This document shows, one piece after another, positions 27,286-36,448 of a stretch of 64,000 nucleotides of DNA (within the stretch, counting starts at the first letter, position 1; the number at the start of each line of letters is the position of its first letter). Position numbers and translations under genes: made by a program. Below the pieces are notes generated by a model, which searched no databases, was not told where the DNA came from, and worked only from the letters and a program-made list of their open reading frames with translations. The DNA lies in NCBI GenBank assembly GCA_963735175.1, contig CAVTJX010000017.1:1-64000 (forward strand), given 5' to 3'. Origin of the DNA: CAVTJX01 sp963735175. Lineage in GTDB: Bacteria > Electryoneota > RPQS01.

Positions 27286-29953
27286 ATGTACGCCATGACT
27301 TCTTCCGAAATTCGCCGCTTGTTTCTTCGAATTCTTCCGCGAACGCGGGCACACCATCGTCCCTTCCGCCCCGGTCGTTCCGCAGGACGATCCCACGCTG
27401 CTGTTCACGAACGCCGGCATGAACCAGTTCAAGCCGATTTTCCTCGGCCGCGAGAAACCGGATTTCGTGCGCGCCGCCGACACGCAGAAATGCGTGCGCG
27501 TTTCGGGCAAGCACAACGATCTGGAAGAGGTCGGCGTCTCCCCCTACCATCATACGTTCTTCGAGATGCTGGGCAACTGGAGCTTCGGCGATTATTTCAA
27601 GAAAGAGGCGATCGTCTGGGGATGGGAGCTTTTGACGCAAGTCTACAAGCTGCCGAAGGACAAGCTTTACGCCTCGGTGTACGAAACCGATGACGAGGCC
27701 GAGGCGCTGTGGAAGAGCGAAACGGATATCGATCCCACGCACGTGCTGCGCTTCGGCAAGAAGGACAACTTCTGGAGCATGGGCGATACCGGCCCTTGCG
27801 GGCCGTGCAGCGAACTGCACATCGACCGCGGGCCAGAGTATGATTCCGATCCGGCGGCCTTCGTCAACACCGGCTCGCCGCGCTACATCGAGCTGTGGAA
27901 CCTGGTGTTCATCCAGTACGATGCGCAGAAGGACGGCACGTTGATCCCACTGCCGGCGCGGCATGTGGACACGGGGGCGGGCCTCGAGCGCATCACGACG
28001 GTGCTGAACAAGCTGCGCTCCAACTATGACACAGACCTGTTTCAGCCGATCATCCAGGCGGTGGCGGAGATGAGCGGCCACCCGTATCACCACGACGAGC
28101 GGGGTATCCCCCACCGGGTGATCGCGGACCATCTGCGCTGCCTGTCGTTCGCCGTGGCCGACGGGGCGATGCCGGGCAACGAAGGGCGCGGCTACGTGCT
28201 GCGGCGGATTTTACGGCGGGCGGCCCGCTTCGGACGCAAGTTGGAAATGCACGAGCCGTTCATTTACAAGCTGGTGCCGGTGCTCGTCGATACGATGGGC
28301 GGGGTCTTTCCCGAACTGAAGGAGCGCCACGCATTCGTGACGAGCGTCTTGAAATCCGAGGAAGAGCATTTCGGCAAGACGCTGGACCGCGGCCTCGAAT
28401 ACTACGACAAGGCGAAGAGCCGCGCACAGGCGGGCGCGATTTCCGGCAAGGACGCCTTCATGCTGCACGACACCTACGGCTTCCCGCTGGACCTGACGCA
28501 GCTCATGGCACGCGAGGATGGACTGGACGTGGACGTGACTGAATTTGAAACTGCGATGCAGGAGCAGAAGACGCGGGCGCGGGCGAGCGGTTCGTTCAAG
28601 AACGACGTCGCGAGAACGGCGCCGGACCTTGAACTGGCGCCGGCGGAATTCGTGGGGTACGACCGCTGGGACGTCGCTTCGGACGTGGAGTTGCTGGGCT
28701 TCGACGAGCGCACGAACGAGCTGCTGGTTTCGGCGCGCGTCACGCCGTTCTACGCCGAATCCGGCGGACAGGTGGCAGACCAGGGCGTGATCACGCTGAA
28801 CGACAACGGTCGCTCGGGTATTCACCTGCACGTGCGCGGCGTGGAGCGCAAGGGCGCGGGCATCCTGCACCGGGTGGTGGCGGAATCCGAGCACATCACC
28901 GAATTGCTGAAGGCGGACATCACGCGGCTGCGCGGCAAGCTCATGCCGGCGCGGCTGGTGGTTGATCCCACGCGCCGCATTCCCACGCAGTACAATCACA
29001 CAGCCACGCACCTCCTGCAGGCGGCGCTCAGGCAGGTGCTGGGCGACCACGTGCATCAGCAAGGTTCGCTGGTGGCACCGGATTATCTGCGCTTCGATTA
29101 CACGCATTTCCAGAAGCCAACAGCGGAGGAACTCGCGCGGATTGAAGAGATCGTCAATCATCACATCCGCGCGAACTATCCGGTTACGCCACGGCAGACG
29201 ACGCTGAAGGAAGCACAGGCACTGGGGGCAATGGCGCTGTTCGGCGAGAAGTACGGCGAGGACGTACGGCTGGTCGAGATCGGCACAGAGGATCATTACA
29301 TCTCGCGCGAACTCTGTGGCGGCTGCCATGTAACCCACACCGGCGACATCGGCGTATGTATCGTGAAAACCGAGACGAGCGTGGCGGCGGGCGTACGGCG
29401 CATCGAGGCGTTGACAGGCAGCCACGCGCTGCGCTATCTACTGGAGCGGCGCGACAAGGTCAACGAAATGACCGAAGTGCTGGTCAGCGAGGGCAGTGAT
29501 CCGCTGGAAAAGCTGAAGAAGCTGCTCGATGAAAAGAAAAAGCTCGAGAAAGATCTCGAGCAGTTGCGCAGTAAGTCGGCGGTTTCACTCATGCAAGACC
29601 TCGCTTCCAAAGCGGTGCCGGTGGGCCGGGCGAAGCTGGTGGCGGCGGAGGTTGACGCGCAAGATCTGGATCAGCTCAAGGAGACGGGCGACGCGCTGCG
29701 CGAAGCGCTGGGCTCCGGCGTGGGAGTACTGACGGCGGTGTTCGACGGCAAGCCCGCGCTGGTGGTAGTGGTCACGCCCGACCTCGTGAAGCAGGGCGTG
29801 GACGCGGTGCCGATCGTCAAGGAGTTGGCGAAATTTTTACAAGGCGGCGGCGGCGGCAAGGCACACATCGCCACCGCGGGCGGCAAGAACGCGGCCGGCG
29901 TGAAAGATGTCCACGCCAACGCGCTGCCTGTCATCAGTAAATTCGTCCAGTGA
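27286..29953 (+). CDS. alaS: Alanine--tRNA ligase, frameshifted near N-terminus
   Basis: Class II aminoacyl-tRNA synthetase of about 889 aa. After the shift the catalytic domain is clear: TNAGMNQFKPIFLG and DTGPCGPCSEL. The editing domain has HTATHLLQAALRQVLG, with the HxxxH zinc site, and CGGCHVTHTGDIG. A coiled coil (KLKKLLDEKKKLEKDLEQL) and the C-Ala domain follow (GGGGGKAHIATAGGKN). The first ~12 residues (TSSEIRRLF) are in another frame; the change lies near 27318-27340. The start is taken at 27286, with an in-frame ATG at 27295 as alternative. Confidence 0.95.
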
Positions 29954-29987
29954 TCAACGGCTGTTTTTTGGGGAAGGATCCCACCGC

Positions 29988-30602
29988 ATGAACGAGCCTT
30001 TAGCCACGAAGATTCCCGCAACGCTGACGCGCGCCATTCGTGAAACTGAAGAATTGTGCCGGCGGTTGCCGGAGATCGGTGGGACGCTGAGCGCCATCGC
30101 CGACCGCTGCGCCGAATCGCTGCGGCAGGGCGGCCGGTTATTCTTCTGCGGCAACGGCGGCTCGGCGGCGGAGAGCCAGCATCTGGCGACGGAGTTTGTG
30201 GTGCGGCTGTCGGCACAGCGCAACCGCGGCGCGCTCTCGGCTATCGCCCTCAGCACCGATACCAGTCTGCTCACGGCGTGTTCCAACGACTACGGTTTCG
30301 ATCAGGTTTTCGCGCGACAGGTGGAAGCGCACCTGAAAGCGGGCGACGTGCTGATTTTGCTCTCGACCTCGGGCCAGTCGCCGAATCTGATTAAGGCGGC
30401 GGAAGCGGCGCGGACACTGGGTGGCGTGGTCGTGGCGTTTGAAGGCGAAGCGGCAACGCCGCTGGACGCGCACGCGGATTTGGCGCTGCACATTCCCTCG
30501 GCCGCGTCGCAGCGCGTGCAGGAAGGCCACCTGCTCTGCGGGCATCTGCTGGTGGAACTGATCGAGGACCGGCTCTTTGGTGAGGCTGGAGCGGCGCGAT
30601 GA
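29988..30602 (+). CDS. gmhA: Phosphoheptose isomerase-like SIS protein
   Basis: SIS-domain isomerase of 204 aa. In GmhA it converts sedoheptulose 7-phosphate into heptose 7-phosphate for lipopolysaccharide. FFCGNGGSAAESQHLATEFVVR is the GmhA hallmark; LLSTSGQSPNLIKAAEAAR binds the sugar phosphate, and the C-terminal helix is QRVQEGHLLCGHLLVELIE with the zinc-site pattern. The ATG at 29988 follows GGGGAAGGA. The stop overlaps the next ATG as ATGA. No other heptose gene is nearby. Confidence 0.92.
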   Translation: MNEPLATKIPATLTRAIRETEELCRRLPEIGGTLSAIADRCAESLRQGGRLFFCGNGGSAAESQHLATEFVVRLSAQRNRGALSAIALSTDTSLLTACSNDYGFDQVFARQVEAHLKAGDVLILLSTSGQSPNLIKAAEAARTLGGVVVAFEGEAATPLDAHADLALHIPSAASQRVQEGHLLCGHLLVELIEDRLFGEAGAAR

Positions 30603-32680
30603 CGTTTTTGAACAGCGCGATCCTGGCCGCCCTGACGCTGGGGCTGCTGCCGATCCTGATTCACCTCTTAAACCGCCAGCGGTACAAGAAGGTGGACTTC
30701 CCCACTTTGCGCTTTTTGCATGAATTGCAGCGGCAGAAGATGCGGCAGGTGCGGATCCGGCAGATTATACTGCTGGCGCTGCGCACGCTGGCCGTGCTGT
30801 TTCTGGTACTGGCGCTGGCGCGGCCGGTCATGAAATCCACGGCGGGGATTCTGCCGGGCGTGGGCGCGCGCACAACGGCCGTCCTGATTCTCGATCGCTC
30901 GGCTTCGATGCGCACCGAGACCCCCGCGGGTACGCGTTTCCGGGAGGTGCAGACACGAGCGCAGGAGATTCTGAGTTCACTGGCCGACGGCGACGAGGCG
31001 CAGATCATCTGGGCGGACGGCGACAACGAACGCTTTCCCGAAACGCCCACGACACAAATTCGCCTGGTCCGGGAAACGCTGGTGGATGCTGTACCCACGC
31101 AGCGTGGCGGCAGTCTGGTGAAGGCGCTGCAACAGGCGCGGGAAATCGTGGGACAGTCGAAGAATCTGCACAAGGAAGTGTACGTACTCTCGGATTTCTC
31201 GGCCAGCGCCTGGCCCGACGAGATGCCGCAGACGGCATTATTGCCGTCTGACGTACGACTGTTTTTACTGCCAATCTATGGATCTTCGGCGCGCAATATC
31301 GGGATCACGGAGGCCACGGTCGTGTCGCGCATCATCACGCCCAACCGGCCAGTGACGGTGAACGTCGGCGTGCACAATAGCGGTGACACGCAGGCGGCGG
31401 ACCGGATCATCAGCGTCTATGCGGGGGGACGGCGCGTGGCCCAAACGCGAGTGACGCTGGCCGCGGGCGAGACGCGCGAGTTGCAGATCCGCTTCGCGCC
31501 CGATTCGGCCGGCGACCAGGTCGGCTATGTGCGGGTGGAAGAGGCTGACGATTTTGCCGCCGATGATCAGCGCTTTTTCGTGCTGCGCGTACCGTCGCGG
31601 CTGAACGTGGCCGTGGCCGGCGGCGAGGGCGCGGCGCGCACGCTGACGGCGCTGGCGCTGAATCCCGGCGCGGATCCGAATTTCTTTTTGAACGTGCGCG
31701 AGTTGACAGCGGCGCAACTGGAAGGCGAGGACTGGTCGGCGCTGGATGCCATCGTGATTGTCGACGCCGCCCAGTTCAACAGCGGCTTCGGCGCGCGGCT
31801 GCGAAGTTTTGTGGAAGGCGGCAAGGGCGCGCTGGTGATTCCCGGGCCACAGGCGGCGGCGGCGGATTATACCGGCTGGCTTACAACACTGGGCCTCCCC
31901 GTACCAGGCGAAGCCTGGCAAAGCACGGGCGGCGCGGCGCGCTGGAACAATCTCGATTTGAAGCACCCGCTCTTCGAGGGTTTGTTTGAGGACAAGCCCG
32001 CCAGTATCTCGCCCGAGATTTCGCGGCTCGTGCGCACCGCCGCCGGAGGCACGGCGACGGAAGTGATTTCGACGTCCATGGGCGCGCCGTTCTTGCTGGA
32101 GGCGAAAGTCGGGCGGGGACGCGCGCTGCTCATGACAAGTTCGCCCGATCCGGCTTGGTCGACCCTTTACCGCACGGGGATCTTTCCGCCATTGATGGTG
32201 AGCAGTGCGGCCTACCTTGCAGGCGTCGGAACATCGGGCGCGGATTATCAAGTCACGGTGGGAACGCCGGCGCAGCTTGGATTTCCGGGAACACCGGGGG
32301 ATCAGCCGTTTGAATTGCGTGGCGATCAGATCATCGCGCCAGCGGTGCAATCGGCGGCTGCGGGCTACCGGCTCGTGCTCTCCGGAATCAACACTGCGGG
32401 AGCCTACGAATTGTGGCAGGGCAGCCGGCGGGTAGCCGCGGTGGCGGTGAACATTCCGCCGAAGGAAACCCTGATCCAAGCGGCGCCGGAGGACAGCTAC
32501 AAGGACATCGTGGGCGGGCAGGTGATGTTTCTGGATGACCGCGCGAACGTGCAAAGCGCAATCAACGAAGGCCGTTTCGGGCGCGAGCTGTGGAAGCTGT
32601 GCTTATTCGTCGCCCTCGCCATGCTGCTGGCGGAGATGCTTCTCGGCCGGGTGGGCAAGCGCGAGGCGGCCGTGGCGTAA
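30599..32680 (+). CDS. BatA/VWA-domain membrane protein
   Basis: 693-aa membrane protein of the family with an N-terminal double-helix BatA domain. Helices lie at about 5-24 (…AALTLGLLPILIHLL) and 57-75, followed by a von Willebrand A domain with MIDAS motif D99-x-S101-x-S103 (LDRSASM). The middle is beta-rich (CARDB-like, VNVGVHNSGDTQAADRII). There is a glutamine-amidotransferase-like segment (IVIVDAAQFNSGFGARL) and a last helix near 663-680. Such proteins are common in Bacteroidota and relatives; their role is unclear. It overlaps gmhA by 4 bases and ends at a terminator. Confidence 0.85.
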   Translation: MTFLNSAILAALTLGLLPILIHLLNRQRYKKVDFPTLRFLHELQRQKMRQVRIRQIILLALRTLAVLFLVLALARPVMKSTAGILPGVGARTTAVLILDRSASMRTETPAGTRFREVQTRAQEILSSLADGDEAQIIWADGDNERFPETPTTQIRLVRETLVDAVPTQRGGSLVKALQQAREIVGQSKNLHKEVYVLSDFSASAWPDEMPQTALLPSDVRLFLLPIYGSSARNIGITEATVVSRIITPNRPVTVNVGVHNSGDTQAADRIISVYAGGRRVAQTRVTLAAGETRELQIRFAPDSAGDQVGYVRVEEADDFAADDQRFFVLRVPSRLNVAVAGGEGAARTLTALALNPGADPNFFLNVRELTAAQLEGEDWSALDAIVIVDAAQFNSGFGARLRSFVEGGKGALVIPGPQAAAADYTGWLTTLGLPVPGEAWQSTGGAARWNNLDLKHPLFEGLFEDKPASISPEISRLVRTAAGGTATEVISTSMGAPFLLEAKVGRGRALLMTSSPDPAWSTLYRTGIFPPLMVSSAAYLAGVGTSGADYQVTVGTPAQLGFPGTPGDQPFELRGDQIIAPAVQSAAAGYRLVLSGINTAGAYELWQGSRRVAAVAVNIPPKETLIQAAPEDSYKDIVGGQVMFLDDRANVQSAINEGRFGRELWKLCLFVALAMLLAEMLLGRVGKREAAVA

Positions 32681-32698
32681 CAAAGCCGAAATGAAAAC

Positions 32699-32737
32699 TA
32701 AAGCGGGCTCTCCAAATGGAGCGCCCGCTTTTTATTT
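32699..32737. terminator. Bidirectional terminator between converging genes
   Basis: AAAGCGGGCTCTCC-AAAT-GGAGCGCCCGCTTT with a short bulge, followed by TTTATTT on the plus strand and TTTAGTTTT on the minus strand. It sits between the ends of the BatA-like gene and the sorting-domain protein gene. Confidence 0.85.
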
Positions 32738-32779
32738 GAGCCCTGATCCCCGTATTGAGGCCGGGGGAGACCCGAACTC

Positions 32780-34280
32780 TCAGCGGATCAACACCAGGCG
32801 GCGAGACGGGGCTTGTATGTCGCGAATCCTTACCCAATAAATGCCGGATGGCAGAGTGGAGAGATCAAGGGGTACGAGATAGTCGCCCGGCGGCAGCGTT
32901 CCCGGCGAAAGCGTGAACACGCGCCGTCCAAGGAGATCGTAAATATCCAGAGTTATCGCCGTGATATCTGCGAGCGTGAGTGGCAGCGTTGTGGCGCCGT
33001 TGAACGGATTGGGGTACGCGGCGCCGAAATGGAGGTCCGCTGGGAGAACTGGTCTTGCGGAGGGAATACCCGCTCCTCGCCACGAGGCATCCAGATGAAC
33101 ATCGAGATCGCCCAGTTCAAAGCGGCTGACCCAAGCCGAAGCAATGCCCTGAGCATTCGCGGCGACGAACAGTCCACCTGCGGCAACGGCATCGCCGCAC
33201 TCACAGATCATGACCGGCGCACCAAGGATTTCCGGCGCGAGCAGCGATCCGCTGCGCAGCCAAAGCGTTGCCGCCTCCTGCCCGGCGCTGTCCGCGAGAT
33301 AGAAAAGGAAAAAGGTCTCGGAACCCGGATCGAGCGCGAGGCGCGGGCTGTGTTCACGCAACGCGTTGTGGTCCGCGGCGGTTATCAGCGGAGCGAAATT
33401 CGCGCCGCCATCCATTGAATAGCTGTAAACGATATCAGTTTGCTGGGCGAGGGCGCTGCGCGTGAAAGCGACAATCACTACACTGTCGAGCGCCGCCAGC
33501 GCAGGCTCAGTTTGCGCGCGGGCTGTGGAATCGAGGATCAGCGAATCACACCAGGTTTCGCCCTGGTCCCCGCTGGAAAGCAGGCGCACTTGTTCGGGAA
33601 TGGACCCCGCGCGATCGACGGGCAGGGCCACCAGCAGGCGTTCGGTCTCTCCCATCCAGCTTGCAGTTAATGCAAGCTCGAGCGGAAAGGTCGGCAGGTG
33701 ATCGTCCGCAAATAACTGCCGCTCGGGCCGGAAACTCAGGCCGTGATCGCGCGACTGCGCGAACCACAGCGTCCAGTCGGCACTCGACGAATCGCGTTCG
33801 AGCCAGCAGAGATTCAGGTAGGGATCAGCCGGTTGGCAAAGATGATCGGTGCAGAGCGTGGCCGCCAGCACATGCCCGGTATGCGCGGGGGCGACGCTGA
33901 CCGTGGCGGTATCCCACGCGGCATTCTGTTGCGTGAAGCGATACAGGCGCCTCGGTGACGCCACGGGACTGAAAACAAGGGCGTAATTGAAAACGCCGTC
34001 GGAGGCGGCCGTTACCCGCGGCGAGTCCATTTCCGGGTTCAGAAAGGAGACCGCGCTCCAGCTCAGCCCGACATCGCGCGAACGCTTCAGCGCCACGAGC
34101 GTGTCGGCACAAATGCAGAAAGCGTGAATCAGGCTGGACGACGGAGCAAGGGCGAGGGCGGGCGCGACTTCGTCTGCGGGAGAGCCGAAGAGAGTCAGAT
34201 CGCCCGTCCAATCGAGCGGCTGGGCCGCGAGCGGCGGGACAAGGCAGAATAAAAGTGAGCAGAACCCGGGCACGAACCAT
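32780..34280 (-). CDS. Secreted surface protein with C-terminal sorting domain (T9SS type A-like)
   Basis: Exported protein of about 500 aa. The body is made of BNR/sialidase-like strands with Asp-box-like turns (SRDHGLSF, SSGDQGETW, SMDGGANF), suggesting a beta-propeller. The last 85 residues form a sorting domain: AYPNPFNGATTLPLTLAD, then DIYDLLGRRVFTL, then LPSGIYWVRIRD and a basic end. This pattern marks proteins exported by type IX-like systems. The ATG at 34280 behind GGGAGGCGCA, giving MVRARVLLTFILP, is the likely start. A frame change near 34235-34255 joins it to CLVPPLAAQPLDWTG. The longer open frame to 34363 runs through a terminator. Confidence 0.8.
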
Positions 34281-34331
34281 TGCGCCTCCCGTGAAGAATG
34301 ACAGGATGATTCGCAAACGCTCGCCAAAGAT

Positions 34332-34357
34332 AAACCCGGTGGAGATTCACCGGGTTT
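34332..34357 (-). terminator. Terminator of the slt-selD-asd run
   Basis: AAACCCGGTG-(6)-CACCGGGTTT: perfect 10-bp stem starting 7 bases past the asd stop on the minus strand, followed by ATCTTT. Confidence 0.8.
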
Positions 34358-34363
34358 CTGCAT

Positions 34364-35344
34364 TCAATCGCGAAAGAGTTCCATCAGAATCTGCACCGCG
34401 TTGGAGGCCGCGCCTTTGCGCAAGTTATCGCCCACGGCCCAGAATTGCAGCCAGCGCGGATCGTCGGGCGATTGCCGGAGGCGGCTGACGAAGATTTCCT
34501 GCCGGCCGGCAATTTCCAGCGGCGTGGCGTAGCTTTCGGCGCTGTAGATCATCCCCGGCATGGCGCGGAAGGCCGCTTCCAATTCCGCGCGCGACAGGAC
34601 ACGGTCGCATTCGCAGGTCACGGCGGCGGAGTGGCCGACGCGGACGGGAACGCGCACGGTGGTGGTGAAGACCGCGAGGCGCGGCAGTTCCAGCAGCTTG
34701 CGCAGTTCCTCGACCACCTTGCGCTCTTCGTCGGAGCAGCCCCTCGGCGTCAAACGGGCCGATCTGCGGAAAGACATTGTGCGCGATGACGCGGGGATAA
34801 ACGCGGGCCTGCACCGATGGCATCGGCCAGTTCGGCCTCGAGTTCGGCCAGTGCATCCTGCCCCGAGCCGGAGACGGACTGGTAGGTGTCGACGATGACG
34901 GTTTTCAAGCCCGCCGCGCGCGCCACGGCGGCCAGTGGCAAGACGACGACGCTCGCCGAGCAATTGGGATTGGAGATCAGATTGCGATGGGCGGCCAGCG
35001 CGCGACCGTTGACCTCGGGGATCACCAGCGGCACGTCGGGGCTCATGCGGAATTCGGCGGAATGGTCGATGACAATAATGCCCGCCTCGCGGAAACGCGG
35101 CGCCCACTCGCGGGAGATCTGGCGCGAGGTGGCGAAGATCGCGACGTCGACGCCCTCCGGTACGCGCTCCAATTTTTCGAGGGCAATGGCCGCGCCGTTG
35201 AAAAGCATCGACGCGCCCGGCAGAGCCGTCGGAGGCGAACAGGCGCAGCGACGCCAGCGGCGTGTGCCATTCGGTGAGCACTTCCAGCGTGGTGCGTCCG
35301 ACAAGGCCCGTGGCGCCCACGATCGCTAAACGAACCGCTTTCAA
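34364..35344 (-). CDS. asd: Aspartate-semialdehyde dehydrogenase, frameshifted
   Basis: Reduces aspartyl phosphate in the pathway to lysine, diaminopimelate, threonine and methionine. The N-terminus KAVRLAIVGATGLVGRTTLEVL is the NADP-binding start. SNPNCSASVVVLPLAA carries the catalytic Cys, and the C-terminal part includes TCECDRVLSRAELEAAF and VGDNLRKGAASNAVQI. Three or so frame changes occur (near 35225, 34830 and 34745). The TTG at 35344 was chosen because GGGGAGG lies 8 bases upstream; a GTG at 35389 overlapping the selD stop is an alternative. Repaired length is about 330 aa. Confidence 0.9.
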   Translation of the reverse strand: MKAVRLAIVGATGLVGRTTLEVLTEWHTPLASLRLFASDGSAGRVDAFQRRGHCPRKIGARTGGRRRRDLRHLAPDLPRVGAAFPRGGHYCHRPFRRIPHEPRRAAGDPRGQRSRAGRPSQSDLQSQLLGERRRLATGRRGARGGLENRHRRHLPVRLRLGAGCTGRTRGRTGRCHRCRPAFIPASSRTMSFRRSARLTPRGCSDEERKVVEELRKLLELPRLAVFTTTVRVPVRVGHSAAVTCECDRVLSRAELEAAFRAMPGMIYSAESYATPLEIAGRQEIFVSRLRQSPDDPRWLQFWAVGDNLRKGAASNAVQILMELFRD

Positions 35345-35385
35345 CGCGTGCGACCTCCCCGCATCGATGAACGGATTTCCTGCTG

Positions 35386-36438
35386 TCACGCCACAATCTT
35401 CAGGCGGCGTTCGGGAATCACGCGGCCAACAATGGAGGCGGCAGTCACGCCCGCATCGTGCAGCGCGCGGAGCGCCTCATCGGCCTGTGCCGGCGGCAGC
35501 ACCGCCAGTAGTCCGCCCGAGGTTTGCGCATCGTACAAAAGCCAGACGAGGCTTTCGGCCAGGGACGCATCCGCATCGACGAGGCCGTTGAAGTAGCGGT
35601 AATTGGAAAAGGTCCCGCCGGGGAATTTGCCGCCCACGGCCAGCTCGGGCGCGGCGGCATAGAACGGCACGCGACCCAGCCGGAATTCCATGCCCGACGC
35701 GGGAGGCCTCGGCGATTTCAAGCGGCGTGACCGATGAGGCCGTTGCCGGTGATGTCGGTGCAGGCGTGGACGTCGAAGCGCGCGAGAGTTCCGCCGCGGC
35801 GCGATTCAGAGTCTTCATCGCCGCAATGGCGTCGGCGGCGGCTTCCACCGTCAGCATTTCGTTCTTCAGCGCGGTGGTGATGATGCCCGTACCCAGCGGC
35901 TTCGTCAAAATCAACACGTCGCCCGGCTGCGCGCCTTCATTCGTCCAGTAGCGGCCGGCGGGCACGAGGCCCGTCACCACCATGCCGTACTTGGGCTCGG
36001 GATCGTCGACGGTGTGCCCGCCGACGACGGCAATGCCCGCCTCGCGCGCCTTCTCCGCGCCGCCGCGCAACACCTCGCGCCACGGCTCGGGACCGTACTT
36101 GCGCGGAAAGCAGCAGATGTTAAGCGCGAACAGCGGACGGCCGTTCATCGCGTAGATGTCGCTCAGCGAATTGGCCGCGGCAATCGCGCCGTAGTCGTAC
36201 GGCATCGTCCACGACGGGCGTGAAGAAGTCGACCGTCTGCACCAGCAGTTCGCCCGAGGGCAAACGGTAGACCGCCGCGTCGTCCTTATGCGAAATGCCG
36301 ACGACGAGATTCGCGTCTGTGGGGACGGGCAGGCCACTCAAAATCTGATCCAGCTCCGCCGGATCCATCTTGGAGGCTCAACCCGCGCACTTGACGAGAT
36401 GCGGTGAGCTTAAGTAGTTCGTCTTTGGTATACGCCAT
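35386..36438 (-). CDS. selD: Selenide, water dikinase (SelD), frameshifted, possible selenoprotein
   Basis: Makes selenophosphate from selenide and ATP for selenocysteine and 2-selenouridine synthesis. Recognisable parts are MAYTKDELLKLTAS, then GISHKDDAAVYRL, TVDFFTPVVDDAYDYGAIAA, VVGGHTVDDPEPKYGMVVTG and the C-terminal LLYDAQTSGGLLAVLPP. The catalytic Cys/Sec position falls on an in-frame TGA (36380-36378), read as RG-U-ASKMDPAELDQIL; one extra base lies just before it. At least two more frame changes occur (near 36210 and 35690-35710). About 348 aa. It lies between slt (11 bases upstream) and asd. Confidence 0.88.
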
Positions 36439-36448
36439 CTTGAAATGC

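Noticed and set aside
28211..29425. Long open frame (404 codons) antisense to alaS
   Set aside because: It exactly opposes a conserved synthetase, has no ribosome site and no recognisable motifs. GC-rich DNA readily yields such shadow frames.
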